Shown: positions 31,882-40,747 of the stretch, in pieces
How the letters are laid out: each line of letters starts with the position of its first letter
How positions within the stretch are numbered: position 1 is the first letter of the stretch
Assembly (NCBI GenBank): GCA_016875715.1
Contig: VGOZ01000020.1
Location: 1-46,236, forward strand
Length of the DNA stretch: 46,236 nucleotides
Source of the DNA: Chloroflexota bacterium
GTDB lineage: Bacteria; Chloroflexota; UBA6077; FW602-bin22
Reading direction: 5' to 3'
The notes under the pieces: generated by a model
Databases searched by the model: none
Seen by the model: the letters and a program-made list of their open reading frames with translations, nothing else
What the model was told of the DNA's origin: nothing
Translations under genes and position numbers: made by a program

Positions 31882-33273
31882 ATGGCCCGTCCGCACATAC
31901 TGCTCTCGCGTCGCGCACTGTTCCGCCTGGCGTTCGCCGCGAGCGCCGCGTTCGTCGCGTGCGGCGGATCAGCCGCGCCAACCGCGGCCCCGAAGAAAGC
32001 TACCGGGCACGACTCGGCGCGCACCACGGCGCTCTGGAACGACAGCGGAGGCGACAACCTCCTCAAGGGCAAGAACTTCCAGACCCTGTTCCAGGGCCTG
32101 CCCGATCGCATGCGCGCGTTCGCGCTCAAGGACACGCACCTCCGCTGCATCGACGAGGGCACCCCGGGTGGGCTGCACATGGCAGGTTCAGGCGTCCTCT
32201 ATCAGAACGCAGTTGAGGACCTGCGGGGCAAGATCACCGGCATCTGGACACACGAGAACTGCGGGGCCGCCGCACTGTATGTCAAGAACAAGAAGATTCA
32301 GACGGAGAGTCCCGACGCGGTCGCCGATGACGAGGCGAAGAAACTTGCCGAGAAACTGGGAATCCCTTACCTGGGGCGGATCGCGGCGAAGGACATGCGG
32401 CGTCCCACGGATATCCACACCGCCCGCGCGATCTATTACGACGGCACGGGGTCATTCGACCCGACGCTCATCCCGGGCATGCCGCAGGGGTTCATCATCA
32501 GCCGCAAACTGATATCCGACCCTGCGTACGCCCGCGCGGAGGTGGAGGTGGCGATCGGCATCGCCCTTGGCGAGCATGGATTTGGCAGCCACTTCACCGG
32601 CGCCCACCCTCTGTACGTCGTCATCGTCGGCGGTCTAACGCCGGAATCGATCCCGAGTCGAACCATGGCCGAAGAGATGAGGGCGGGCGCGGAGAAGTAT
32701 CACAACGTCGAGGTACAGACGATCATCGCGGTGCAGGAATCCAGTGGCGTCCCGGCGCCAGCGATCGTCAAGCCCGCGGACCCCAGTAAAGATCCCCGGA
32801 AAGACGGCCACGGCGCGGGAGCTCACGGCGCACCGGGCGGCGCCCTCGCGCCGAGCTTCGGGCCGACCCTGGCCATTCGCGATCGGATGGTCAACCTCGC
32901 CGATCCGGGCGGCCGCCGTTACCTGCGCTTCTCGGTCGCAATCGAGTTCGCGCCGCACGGCGAGGGCCACGGGATGGCCGAGGACTGGTCGGGCCTGATC
33001 TCCTATCGATCGTCCGATGGGCGCGGATACCAGGACGTGACCGGCGGCCCGACGTCAGACCCTCAGAAGGAATTTGAGGAGGCGATGAAACGGTACATCC
33101 CGCCGATCGAGGACGCCGTCACGACTGTGCTCTCCTCAAAGACCTTTGCCGAACTCACCACTGCCGAGGGGAAGGATCAGGCCAAGCGGGATATTCGCGA
33201 TCGCGTTCAGCGGGTCGTCGGCGATCTCGAGAAGGTGACGAACGTCTACTTCACCGAGTTCGTGATTCAATAG
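31882..33273 (+). CDS. Lipoprotein fusing a beta-carbonic-anhydrase-like and a FliL-like domain
   Basis: A 463-residue exported protein. The N-terminus has an Arg-rich start, a hydrophobic segment and a lipobox-like F-V-A-C27. Residues about 65-285 look like a beta-carbonic anhydrase core: C89-I-D91, then H124-E-N-C127-G-A-A, matching the CxD and HxxC zinc ligands. The Arg of CxDxR is Gly, and the 35-residue gap to the His is shorter than the usual 50 or so. A Pro/Gly/His-rich linker (290-325) follows. Residues about 340-463 resemble FliL: R-R-Y-L-R-F-S-V-A-I-E, I-E-D-A-V...L-S-S-K-T-F-A-E-L-T-T-A-E-G-K and the closing V-Y-F-T-E-F-V-I-Q. No flagellar genes are nearby. The next gene starts after 7 nt. 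Confidence 0.7.
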   Translation: MARPHILLSRRALFRLAFAASAAFVACGGSAAPTAAPKKATGHDSARTTALWNDSGGDNLLKGKNFQTLFQGLPDRMRAFALKDTHLRCIDEGTPGGLHMAGSGVLYQNAVEDLRGKITGIWTHENCGAAALYVKNKKIQTESPDAVADDEAKKLAEKLGIPYLGRIAAKDMRRPTDIHTARAIYYDGTGSFDPTLIPGMPQGFIISRKLISDPAYARAEVEVAIGIALGEHGFGSHFTGAHPLYVVIVGGLTPESIPSRTMAEEMRAGAEKYHNVEVQTIIAVQESSGVPAPAIVKPADPSKDPRKDGHGAGAHGAPGGALAPSFGPTLAIRDRMVNLADPGGRRYLRFSVAIEFAPHGEGHGMAEDWSGLISYRSSDGRGYQDVTGGPTSDPQKEFEEAMKRYIPPIEDAVTTVLSSKTFAELTTAEGKDQAKRDIRDRVQRVVGDLEKVTNVYFTEFVIQ

Positions 33274-33280
33274 AGGTCTC

Positions 33281-34318
33281 GTGCCCTTCGACTGCGACAT
33301 CCATCTCCACGAGGATCTCGAAGCGCTGGCGCGCTGCTGCGCGTCGCCTTGGAGCCTCGCCCTGGAACAGGAGGGCGCCGAGCGTCTCTTCGACACTCCA
33401 GGCTACACCGCGACGGCGCCGATCGACCCGATCAAGGAAGTCCCGGACCCACCACGATTCCTGTCCAGTCCAGACACGTTGCACGCCTGGATGGAGGAGA
33501 GCGCGACGGACGGCGTTCTCCTCCTGCCCGATCGCCTGATGACCCTTCCGGCGACAAATAACGCGGAGTACGCGGTGGCGATCGCCGAGGCATACAACCG
33601 CGACCTCATCGAACGATGGGTCGATCCGGTCCGCGGTCGGCTGGGCGCGCTTCTGGTGGCACCGCAGGACCCCGTGGCGGCCGCAGCGGAGATCCGCCGG
33701 GCAGGCAGCGCTCCGGGCGTTGCCGCCGTCGTCCTGTCGACGGCGCTGACCAGTCCGCCCTGGGGCGATCCCTGGTATGAGCCAATCTACCGCGCGATGG
33801 CCGAAACGGATCTCCCGGGCGCGCTGCACGGCGCGGACACGTACGGCACTCTCTTCCCGTATCAGACGCAGATGCTCGCCTCGCCCCTGGCGCGCGCGGT
33901 GTTGACCCATCCGTTCGCCGCGATGACGGCTCTGGCGAACCTGATCGGGAACGGCGTCCTGGACCGATATCCGCTGCGGCTTCTCATCTGCGAAGCGGGT
34001 CTGCTGGTCGCGACGGCGTTCCTTGGACGCCTGTCCGGGCGCGCGGCGCTTCTTCCCGAGGCTGTGGGTACTCCACACACGATCGTCGACCGCGTGCGGG
34101 AACGGCTCTGGTGGACGACGCACCCGATGCGGGACGTACCGGATGGGGCAGACGGTGCACTGGCGAGCGTGGTCGGGCACTCTCGGATCGTCTTTGGCTC
34201 GAATGCACCCCACCTGGATGAGGAGAATCGCGCGTCTCTTATGCGTCTCTCACGGGGCATCCCGGACCTCGCGCGCATACTGGACGCCAACGCGACGCGT
34301 CTTCTTCATTCGAGCTGA
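33281..34318 (+). CDS. Amidohydrolase-like protein, active-site Asp replaced
   Basis: A 345-residue paralogue of the enzyme at 30669-31829. The first metal motif is D-I-H-L-H (His8, His10) and a central His lies in G-A-L-H-G-A-D. The late motif reads F-G-S-N308-A-P-H-L-D where the paralogue and family have S-D-x-P-H, so the conserved metal/proton-transfer Asp is Asn. It may be inactive or altered in chemistry. The GTG start follows GAGG by 4 nt and the lipoprotein stop by 7 nt, indicating one operon. Confidence 0.78.
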   Translation: MPFDCDIHLHEDLEALARCCASPWSLALEQEGAERLFDTPGYTATAPIDPIKEVPDPPRFLSSPDTLHAWMEESATDGVLLLPDRLMTLPATNNAEYAVAIAEAYNRDLIERWVDPVRGRLGALLVAPQDPVAAAAEIRRAGSAPGVAAVVLSTALTSPPWGDPWYEPIYRAMAETDLPGALHGADTYGTLFPYQTQMLASPLARAVLTHPFAAMTALANLIGNGVLDRYPLRLLICEAGLLVATAFLGRLSGRAALLPEAVGTPHTIVDRVRERLWWTTHPMRDVPDGADGALASVVGHSRIVFGSNAPHLDEENRASLMRLSRGIPDLARILDANATRLLHSS

Positions 34319-34442
34319 GATCTGATCGAAAGTACTGGTCGCCATATGTCGAATGGCGGACGGCGCGAGTCGAGCGCTTCGCGCATGATGAAGGTGTCCC
34401 GCCACGGGTCCGCCAGGATCGTGACGGGCCGGGAGGGCGCGG

Positions 34443-34673
34443 ATGGGTCCATCCGAGACAGTCAATCTGGCAGTGCTGGAGAAGTTCTACCTCGACCGCC
34501 TGGCGCGGTTTTCCCGTCTTTCCGCGGAAGCAGAGTCGAGCGGCGTCGAACAGTGGCGGCGCCTGGCGTTGCGGACAACCCTTTCGGCGTATCGCGACTG
34601 CATCGCGGCGGGACTCGAGGTGCGTGCACGCGAGATTCTCGGCGGCAACTCAGGCGAGCCAACACCCGCCTGA
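34443..34673 (+). CDS. Small helical protein, uncharacterised
   Basis: A 76-residue, probably all-helical protein with no signal or membrane segment (L-E-K-F-Y-L-D-R-L-A-R, L-A-L-R-T-T-L-S-A-Y-R-D-C). GGGAGG upstream of the ATG supports translation. I do not recognise the family. It lies just before the solute-binding lipoprotein gene and may share its transcript. The 124-nt gap before it holds nothing recognised. Confidence 0.5.
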   Translation: MGPSETVNLAVLEKFYLDRLARFSRLSAEAESSGVEQWRRLALRTTLSAYRDCIAAGLEVRAREILGGNSGEPTPA

Positions 34674-34737
34674 GTTGCCGCGCCCGGGGGCGCGTCTGGC
34701 AGAATCCTTGGAGCGTGAGGGTCCTCCTCTGAGTCGC

Positions 34738-36261
34738 GTGCCATCGCGGGCCAGCCGCCGCACGTTCCTGGGCTGGTCCGCCGCCGTGAGCGTGCCGCTG
34801 CTCGCCGGATGCGAACAGGGCGAACTCGTGCGCGCGCCCGTGCCCGTGCCGACCCCACCCCAGCAACCGCCGCGCATCCAGATCGTCGAACGCCCGGTCG
34901 AAATCGTGGTGACGCGTGAGGTCGAGCGCGAGGTGACCCGAGAGGTTCCCGTCACGGTCGTCGTCACGGCAACTCCGCTGTCGCGAGCGCCTGTCCGCGG
35001 AACTCTGCAGGTCGTGCAGCAGGCGAACCATCACGCATCGCAGACCGGTGTCATCGGCGATGCGATGTTGCGCGCCTCGGCGGCACGCGGCTGGCCGCTC
35101 GATCGGACGACCGCGGAACCACCCAGCGACGACGCAGGTCTCATCGCGCGACTTCAGGCCCGGCGAGCCGCGGGCGATCCGCCCGACCTGGTGATCGATG
35201 GTCTGGACAGTCTCCCCCTGTGGGAGCAGCGGCTCATCGCGCCGGTAGACGATCTGGTGAGCTGGGCCACGCGCGAGTACGGACAACCGGTGGCGCGGCA
35301 GCGAATCAACCACCTGATCGATGGTCGATGGTTCGCCGTGCCGTACTGGGTCTCGGCCGGAGGGTACTGGGCACGCAAGTCGTGGCTCGAGGAGGCGAGC
35401 ATCGACCCGACGCGCACCTACGACCTGCAGCAATGGGCGGAGCACGCGCGGAGGATCAGCAGCGTCGAGCGACGTCGCTGGGGATGGGGTAATACCGTCG
35501 CGCGGTCATCGGATGGCACGCGGAACGTCGCGGCGGCCATCTTCGGCGCGGGCGGCCGATTCACCAACGAGCGGAACGAGGTCGTCTTCCGCTCCGCGGA
35601 CACCATCGCCGGTTTCGAGTGGCTCCGTGCGCTCCACGCGATGCCCGCAACCACCGCGGCCATGCCGCCGACGATCGGAACCTGGAACGATCGCTCGAAC
35701 GATGAGGCTTTCCTCACCGGCACGATCGGCTTCACCAGCGACGACGGTTCGATCTTCGCCACCGCGCTCCAGAGGGGCCGCCAACTGGCAGAGGATATGA
35801 TCCTGGTGCCCCACCCCACCGGCTCGGCGGGACGCCGGGAAACGCATCTCGTCGCCGGTCCGACGACGTTCCAGCACCACCTGATGGACTCGGCGCGCAA
35901 TGCGGACGCGGCACGGGAGTTGATCCAGATTCTGCTCAGGCAGGACGCGCTGGGAGCCGCGATCGAGAACGGTGCCGGGCTGTCGATGCCGGCGTATCGC
36001 GAGTGGGGGTGGGATCTCAAAGGACTGACGATCGCGCCGAACGATGTCATCGGGCAGATGCGGCGGGTGATCCTCTCGGAGCGGCCCTTTACCTACTTCC
36101 AGCCGCTCGATCAGCCTCGCTTGTGGATCAGCGCCGCCCATGTCGAACACGTGCTCACCGACACCATCGGGGCGATCCTGAAGGGGCAGGCAGTCGAGGC
36201 GGCGGTGGGACAGACGCAGGAGCGGCTGGTGCAGATCCATCGGCGCCTGAACGGGCGCTGA
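34738..36261 (+). CDS. ABC-type extracellular solute-binding lipoprotein, Tat-like signal
   Basis: About 507 residues. The N-terminus has S-R-R-T-F-L-G (Tat-like twin Arg) and lipobox L-L-A-G-C, followed by a Pro-rich stretch and a Val/Glu/Arg zipper (V-T-R-E-V repeats) that serves as a linker. The body has the bilobal family-1 binding pattern (P-D-L-V-I-D-G-L, A-V-P-Y-W-V, W-N-D-R-S-N-D-E-A-F-L-T-G). The GTG at 34738 is chosen because it places the signal at the end; TTG 34708 is possible. No permease or ATPase genes adjoin, so it must use a transporter encoded elsewhere, or serve as a sensor. Confidence 0.8.
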   Translation: MPSRASRRTFLGWSAAVSVPLLAGCEQGELVRAPVPVPTPPQQPPRIQIVERPVEIVVTREVEREVTREVPVTVVVTATPLSRAPVRGTLQVVQQANHHASQTGVIGDAMLRASAARGWPLDRTTAEPPSDDAGLIARLQARRAAGDPPDLVIDGLDSLPLWEQRLIAPVDDLVSWATREYGQPVARQRINHLIDGRWFAVPYWVSAGGYWARKSWLEEASIDPTRTYDLQQWAEHARRISSVERRRWGWGNTVARSSDGTRNVAAAIFGAGGRFTNERNEVVFRSADTIAGFEWLRALHAMPATTAAMPPTIGTWNDRSNDEAFLTGTIGFTSDDGSIFATALQRGRQLAEDMILVPHPTGSAGRRETHLVAGPTTFQHHLMDSARNADAARELIQILLRQDALGAAIENGAGLSMPAYREWGWDLKGLTIAPNDVIGQMRRVILSERPFTYFQPLDQPRLWISAAHVEHVLTDTIGAILKGQAVEAAVGQTQERLVQIHRRLNGR

Positions 36262-36278
36262 TCCGGCGGCCGAACCGC

Positions 36279-37146
36279 TCAGGACGCGTGCAGCCCCCCC
36301 CCGCCGCCAGACCAACGTGAGCGCGCGGCGATCGCGCCCGACACCATCGGTGGCGCCATCGCGTGGTCGATCCCCGGAAAGATCTTCAGTTCGGCGTGTC
36401 CGCCCGAATCGTTCACCGCCCGAGACGAAACTGCGGGCCCGCTATAGTCGGGTCCGACCGAGGTACGCGTCCCACTGCCGCAGGACATCGTCTGGCCGGT
36501 CGTCGTTCTCGCTCACGGCGATCCAGGAGGTCACCGAGCCAAGTCGAGCCGGACTCACGTGTCGGCCGAAACCCGCCAGGCCGAACGGAAAGCGCCGCGC
36601 CGAGTCGGTGGCACCACTGACGCGATCGGTTTCTGTCGGCAGGGTGTAGGTTCCAGCCGAGGCTGCCGCGACCGCCGAAACGCGTTCGGGGTAGGCGAGG
36701 GCGCGGCAGTGCGCGAGTTGCGCTCCTCGCGAGAAGCCGATGATCGCGAGTTCGGGGTAGGTCGGCACGCCCTGCTTCTGGGCGAAGCCATCGACGAATG
36801 CGATCAGCGCGCGGGTGAGCGCCGCATCATCGCCTCCTACCACGGCGGGATCGCGCCAGTTCCCGTAGCTGAACGTCGGTGCTACGAGGATCCACCCACT
36901 CTCGTCGGCGGCGCGGAGGTACGACTGGCAGAAGCCTCTCCCCTCACCGCCCATTCCGTAAAGCGTGAGGACGATCTGGCGCGTTCGCGCGGGATCGCCC
37001 TTCTAGGCGCCGACGTACGTGAAGACATTTGCCACATCGAATGACGCGCTCGGAACCGGCGCCGATGCCATCGATGGCGCGAACGGCACGATGGCCAGAA
37101 GTGCGCCCACGAGACCGAGGCAGATGCGTGTGAGAGGTCGCCGCAT
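36279..37146 (-). pseudogene. Secreted alpha/beta-hydrolase (esterase), broken
   Basis: The frame begins at 37146 with a clear signal peptide (L-G-L-V-G-A-L-L-A-I-V). It meets TAG at 37005-37003, then continues in frame through L-Y-G-M-G-G-E-G-R-G-F, G-F-S-R-G-A-Q (nucleophile elbow) and a stop at 36442. The remaining C-terminal part, with K-I-F-P-G-I-D-H-A-M holding the catalytic His, is in another frame and ends at 36279. One stop and one frameshift thus separate it from an esterase of the Dlh/poly-hydroxybutyrate depolymerase type. Nine-C tracts lie at 36294-36302 and 37172-37180. Confidence 0.8.
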
Positions 37147-37232
37147 CTAGCAGAGCGCGGAGAGTCTACGACCCCCCCCCGTCAAGGGGCCAATGTCCGA
37201 CCCGTACGCGGACCGACTGGATCGTCGCCAGT

Positions 37233-37937
37233 TCAGGCGGCGCAAACCCAGATGAGATAGGCCAGGTCGCCGCTGACCGCAGCCTGGCGACCATCATCGA
37301 CGACGAGTTGCAGTGCCGCGCCATCCGGTGAACGCTCGCACACCCGGACCGACCCACCGGGGCGCAGCCCCTTCTCGCCGACGTAGCGCAGGAGCGCGGT
37401 CTCATCCTCCACGATCTCCGAGACCGCGACCACGCGCATCGGCGCGCCGATCTGCGCCTGGGTGAGACGCACCGCATCCTGGGAGCGGAGGTACCCGGCC
37501 GCATCCGGCACCTGGCCGGGAATGGGATTGCCGTGGGGACAGGTCGTCGGATGGCCGAGCCGGGCGAGGATCGCGGCCTCGATGATCGGCGTCATCGCCG
37601 CCTCGAAGTGGTGCGCCTCCTCGTGGGCGGCGATCCAGTCGAGCCCAAGCTCCTCCAGCAAGTACCGCTCGGCGAGTCGGTGGCGGCGCAGGGCCAGCTC
37701 GGCCTGGCGTCGACCTTCGGGAGTGAGTTCGATATCGCCGCGTCCACCGCCGAAGGTAAGCCCGGCATCGCTCATACGCTTCAGCGTCGCGCTCACGTTC
37801 GCCCGCGAGACGCCCATCTTCCGGGCGAGCGCCGCCCCGTGGGCCGGCTCCCCCTCCATCTCGAGGTTGTAGATCATCTGAAGATACTCCGAGATGACCG
37901 GACTGATCGTCTCTCCCACGTGGTGCTGGTGCGCCAT
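37233..37937 (-). CDS. DtxR/MntR-family metal-dependent repressor
   Basis: A 234-residue regulator. The N-terminal winged helix (V-S-R-A-N-V-S-A-T-L-K-R-M) is followed by the metal-binding dimer domain with H-E-E-A-H-H-F-E and T-C-P-H-G-N-P-I-P-G, as in IdeR/DtxR, and a C-terminal SH3-like FeoA domain (M-R-V-V-A-V-S...L-R-P-G-G-S-V). It is the fourth gene of the iron-transporter operon, 7 nt after fbpC, so it probably represses its own operon with Fe2+ or Mn2+ as corepressor. The palindrome at 41892-41916 is the candidate operator. Confidence 0.92.
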   Translation of the reverse strand: MAHQHHVGETISPVISEYLQMIYNLEMEGEPAHGAALARKMGVSRANVSATLKRMSDAGLTFGGGRGDIELTPEGRRQAELALRRHRLAERYLLEELGLDWIAAHEEAHHFEAAMTPIIEAAILARLGHPTTCPHGNPIPGQVPDAAGYLRSQDAVRLTQAQIGAPMRVVAVSEIVEDETALLRYVGEKGLRPGGSVRVCERSPDGAALQLVVDDGRQAAVSGDLAYLIWVCAA

Positions 37938-37944
37938 TCAGCAA

Positions 37945-39024
37945 TCATACCCCTGCCGCAAAGGCCCGAAGCGGTCGGTAGGCGCGCGGCCAGACGCGTG
38001 CGCCTGGCTCGAACGTCGCGAACGCCGGGACTCGCACGGTGATCCGCTCGTCCGAATCGAGCCGGATCACGATCAGCTGGTCCGGTCCCTGATAGATCGA
38101 GCGCTCCACCACACCCGGGCCCTGGGAATCGCGCTTCAGGCCAACCGTCTCCGGCCGGATGAGAATGTCGATCGGTCCGACCGCGGGTTCGATCAGCACG
38201 ATCGAACCGAGCGCGCAGACTCCGGTGGCCCCCGCACCCGTGCCGCGCAGGAAGGACGCGGGCCCGGAGAGTCCCGCGACGATCCGTGTCGTCGGCTCGT
38301 CGTAGACCTGGCGCGGCCTGCCAACCTGCAGGATCCGGCCCTCGTGCATCACAGCCAGCGAGTCTGCCAGGGCGAGCGCCTCGGCTTGATCGTGCGTGAC
38401 AAAGACCGAGGTCACGACGGCGCTGCGCAAGAGTGCGCGGAGTTCCTCGCGAAGTTCGGACCGACGGGCCGCGTCGAGGTTGGAGAACGGCTCATCGAGC
38501 AGGATCGTCGTCGGCTCGTTGGCGAGCGCCCGCGCGACGGCCACGCGTTGCTGCTGTCCCCCCGAAATCTCGTGCGGATAGCGCCGACCCGCGCCGGAGA
38601 GGCCCACCAGATCGAGAAGTTCCACCGTTCGGCGCGCGCGCGACCCGCCATCGCGATCGGCGAGCGCGTATGCGACGTTCTCCGCCACCGAGAGGTGGGG
38701 AAAGAGCGCGAAGTTCTGGAAGACCAGACCGACCCGGCGCGCCTCGGGAGGTACGAACAGCCCCGGTCGGGCGACCGGTCGTCCGTGGAGCCAGACCTCC
38801 CCTTCATCGGGCGCCTCGAGTCCGGCGATAAGCATCAGCGTCGTGCTCTTGCCGCATCCGCTCGGCCCCAGGAGAGCGAGCAACTCGCCCGCGGTCACCG
38901 AAAGCGAGATGTCCTGAACCGCGGTCAGGTGTCCGCCGTAACGGCGCGACACCCCGCGCAGTTCGATTGCGGGGGCACCATCTCGCTGCCCCAAAACACC
39001 GCGGCCCCCAGCGACCTCAGCCAT
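37945..39024 (-). CDS. fbpC: Iron(III) ABC transporter ATPase FbpC
   Basis: A 359-residue ABC ATPase. Walker A G-P-S-G-C-G-K-S-T, signature I-S-G-G-Q-Q-Q-R, Walker B I-L-L-D-E-P-F-S-N-L-D and the H-loop F-V-T-H-D-Q are complete. A C-terminal TOBE-like regulatory domain (I-L-I-R-P-E-T-V-G-L) follows, as in FbpC/CysA. The ATG at 39024 overlaps the permease stop by 8 nt. Iron specificity is inferred from the partner binding protein and the DtxR gene. Confidence 0.9.
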   Translation of the reverse strand: MAEVAGGRGVLGQRDGAPAIELRGVSRRYGGHLTAVQDISLSVTAGELLALLGPSGCGKSTTLMLIAGLEAPDEGEVWLHGRPVARPGLFVPPEARRVGLVFQNFALFPHLSVAENVAYALADRDGGSRARRTVELLDLVGLSGAGRRYPHEISGGQQQRVAVARALANEPTTILLDEPFSNLDAARRSELREELRALLRSAVVTSVFVTHDQAEALALADSLAVMHEGRILQVGRPRQVYDEPTTRIVAGLSGPASFLRGTGAGATGVCALGSIVLIEPAVGPIDILIRPETVGLKRDSQGPGVVERSIYQGPDQLIVIRLDSDERITVRVPAFATFEPGARVWPRAYRPLRAFAAGV

Positions 39025-40747
39025 TGGTCCGCGCCGCTCCTTCGAGTCCGCGTTCGCCGCGTCGGGCGAGGAGCAGGAGCGGCAGTGCCGTCGCCGCGAC
39101 CAGCGCCAGTGCTGGCGGCGCCGCCTGGGTATAGACCGATTCGTTCGCAGCGGCCATGATCCGTACCGGGAGTGTGTCGAATCCGGGGGGGCGCATCATG
39201 AGCGCGGTGGGCAACTCCTTCATCGCGGTGAGAAACGCCAGGACCCATCCGCCGGAGAGTCCCGGCGCGGCTAGCGGGAGCGTGATACGACGCAGGACCG
39301 CTACCGGTGAACTGCCCAGACTGCGGGCGGCTCGTTCGAAAAGAGGTGGGACGCCGCGCAAGGCCGGCTCCGCGGCCGCCAGCGCGGACGGCAGCGCGCG
39401 CAGCGTCAGACCGAGGCCGAGCCCGAGGGCTGTGCCGTGGACTGCCGGCGCCCACGTCGCGAGGAAGAGAACCAGGGCGAGGCCGACGATCAGACCGGGC
39501 AGGATCGCTGCGCTGAGACAGAGGCCGAGCAATACGCGCGAAGGCCAGGACGGATAGCGCGCCGCGAGCAGCGCGGGGGCGAACGCGCACGTCAGCGCGA
39601 CGGTCGCGGCGAGGGCAGAGACGACGAGGCTGTTGAGCGTCTGTTGGCCCAGGCCATCATTCCCCACCGACCAGACGCGGTCGACATCGGTCGGTGCCAG
39701 CCACCCCTGGAGCGCCAGGCCGCCCAGCGTGAACAGTGGAACACCCAGCGAGAGCACCGCAACCAGGATCACGCCGCCCAGCGCCGGAACCCGCCAGGCG
39801 CCCAGCGCGTGGCGGCGCGGCGGGCGCCATCCGCTTGCGGCGGCCAGCCGCCTACCCCTGCGGCTCAGCAGCGCCTCAACCGCGAGCATGGGCGTTGTGA
39901 GGACGATGAGGATGACGCTGAGACAGGCGGCCGCCGAGCGATCGATCTGCCCCGCGAACTGATTGAAGATCACGGTCGTGAATGTGCGATAGCGCAGAAG
40001 CGACACCGTGCCGAAGTCGGAGAGGACGTAGAGTCCGACGAGGAGCGCACCCGCGGCGATCGCTGGCGCCGCCAGCGGCAGCGTGACCCGGATGAGCGTC
40101 GTGACCCGCCCACGCCCCGCCAGTCGCGACGCGTCTTCGAGCGCGCGGTCCTGCGAGCGCAGCGCCACGGCGGCCGGCAGGTAGACATAGGGGAAGACAC
40201 AGAGTGCGATCGTGAGCGTCGCGCCGCCGAGCCCGAACAGATCGGGGAGCGGGACCGTCCCGGGCACGGCGCCGAGAGCACCGGTCAGGAACCGGTCGAT
40301 GAGGCCACCACGTCGCAGGAGGACGATCAGGGCAAGCGCTGCCACGTAGGCCGGGATCACCAACGGGATCGCCAGTGCCCAGCGCCAGAGCGGGGCGCCG
40401 GGGAGATCGGTCCGCTCCGTGAGCCAGGCCAGCGCCACGCCGATGACCACGGCGAAGCTCACCGTGGCGACGACAAGGGCCAGCGTATTGCCGAGGAGGC
40501 CGGGGATCTGCCCCGACCAGAGGCCGAGCCATACCGAGGGTGCGGCTGTCACGGCCCGACCGGCGACGACGAACAGCGGTAGGGCGGCGACGAACGCGAC
40601 GGCCAGGGCGCCGAGGATGAGGACCCAGGTCAAGCGCCAGCGGGAAACCGCCGGCGCCCGCACTCGGGTGAGGGGGAAGAGCGCCGATCCGGTCAGGGCA
40701 GACCGGATCGCTGGGCGAGGGCGCGAGTCGCGGCCAGACCCTCCCAC
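39017..40747 (-). CDS. fbpB: Iron(III) ABC transporter permease, fused FbpB
   Basis: A long permease (576 residues from the GTG at 40747) with about 12 membrane helices in two tandem halves, each with an EAA-type coupling loop ([10 protein letters not shown] and [11 protein letters not shown]). Such fused permeases are standard for Fbp/Afu iron transporters. The 40747 start overlaps fbpA by 55 nt; GTG 40666 would remove the overlap and begin just before the first helix. Neither has a strong ribosome site. Confidence 0.88.
   Translation of the reverse strand: MGGSGRDSRPRPAIRSALTGSALFPLTRVRAPAVSRWRLTWVLILGALAVAFVAALPLFVVAGRAVTAAPSVWLGLWSGQIPGLLGNTLALVVATVSFAVVIGVALAWLTERTDLPGAPLWRWALAIPLVIPAYVAALALIVLLRRGGLIDRFLTGALGAVPGTVPLPDLFGLGGATLTIALCVFPYVYLPAAVALRSQDRALEDASRLAGRGRVTTLIRVTLPLAAPAIAAGALLVGLYVLSDFGTVSLLRYRTFTTVIFNQFAGQIDRSAAACLSVILIVLTTPMLAVEALLSRRGRRLAAASGWRPPRRHALGAWRVPALGGVILVAVLSLGVPLFTLGGLALQGWLAPTDVDRVWSVGNDGLGQQTLNSLVVSALAATVALTCAFAPALLAARYPSWPSRVLLGLCLSAAILPGLIVGLALVLFLATWAPAVHGTALGLGLGLTLRALPSALAAAEPALRGVPPLFERAARSLGSSPVAVLRRITLPLAAPGLSGGWVLAFLTAMKELPTALMMRPPGFDTLPVRIMAAANESVYTQAAPPALALVAATALPLLLLARRGERGLEGAARTNG

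Noticed and set aside
32899..33273. Flagellar FliL gene call
   Set aside because: The similarity is limited to the C-terminal domain of a larger lipoprotein and there are no flagellar genes nearby.
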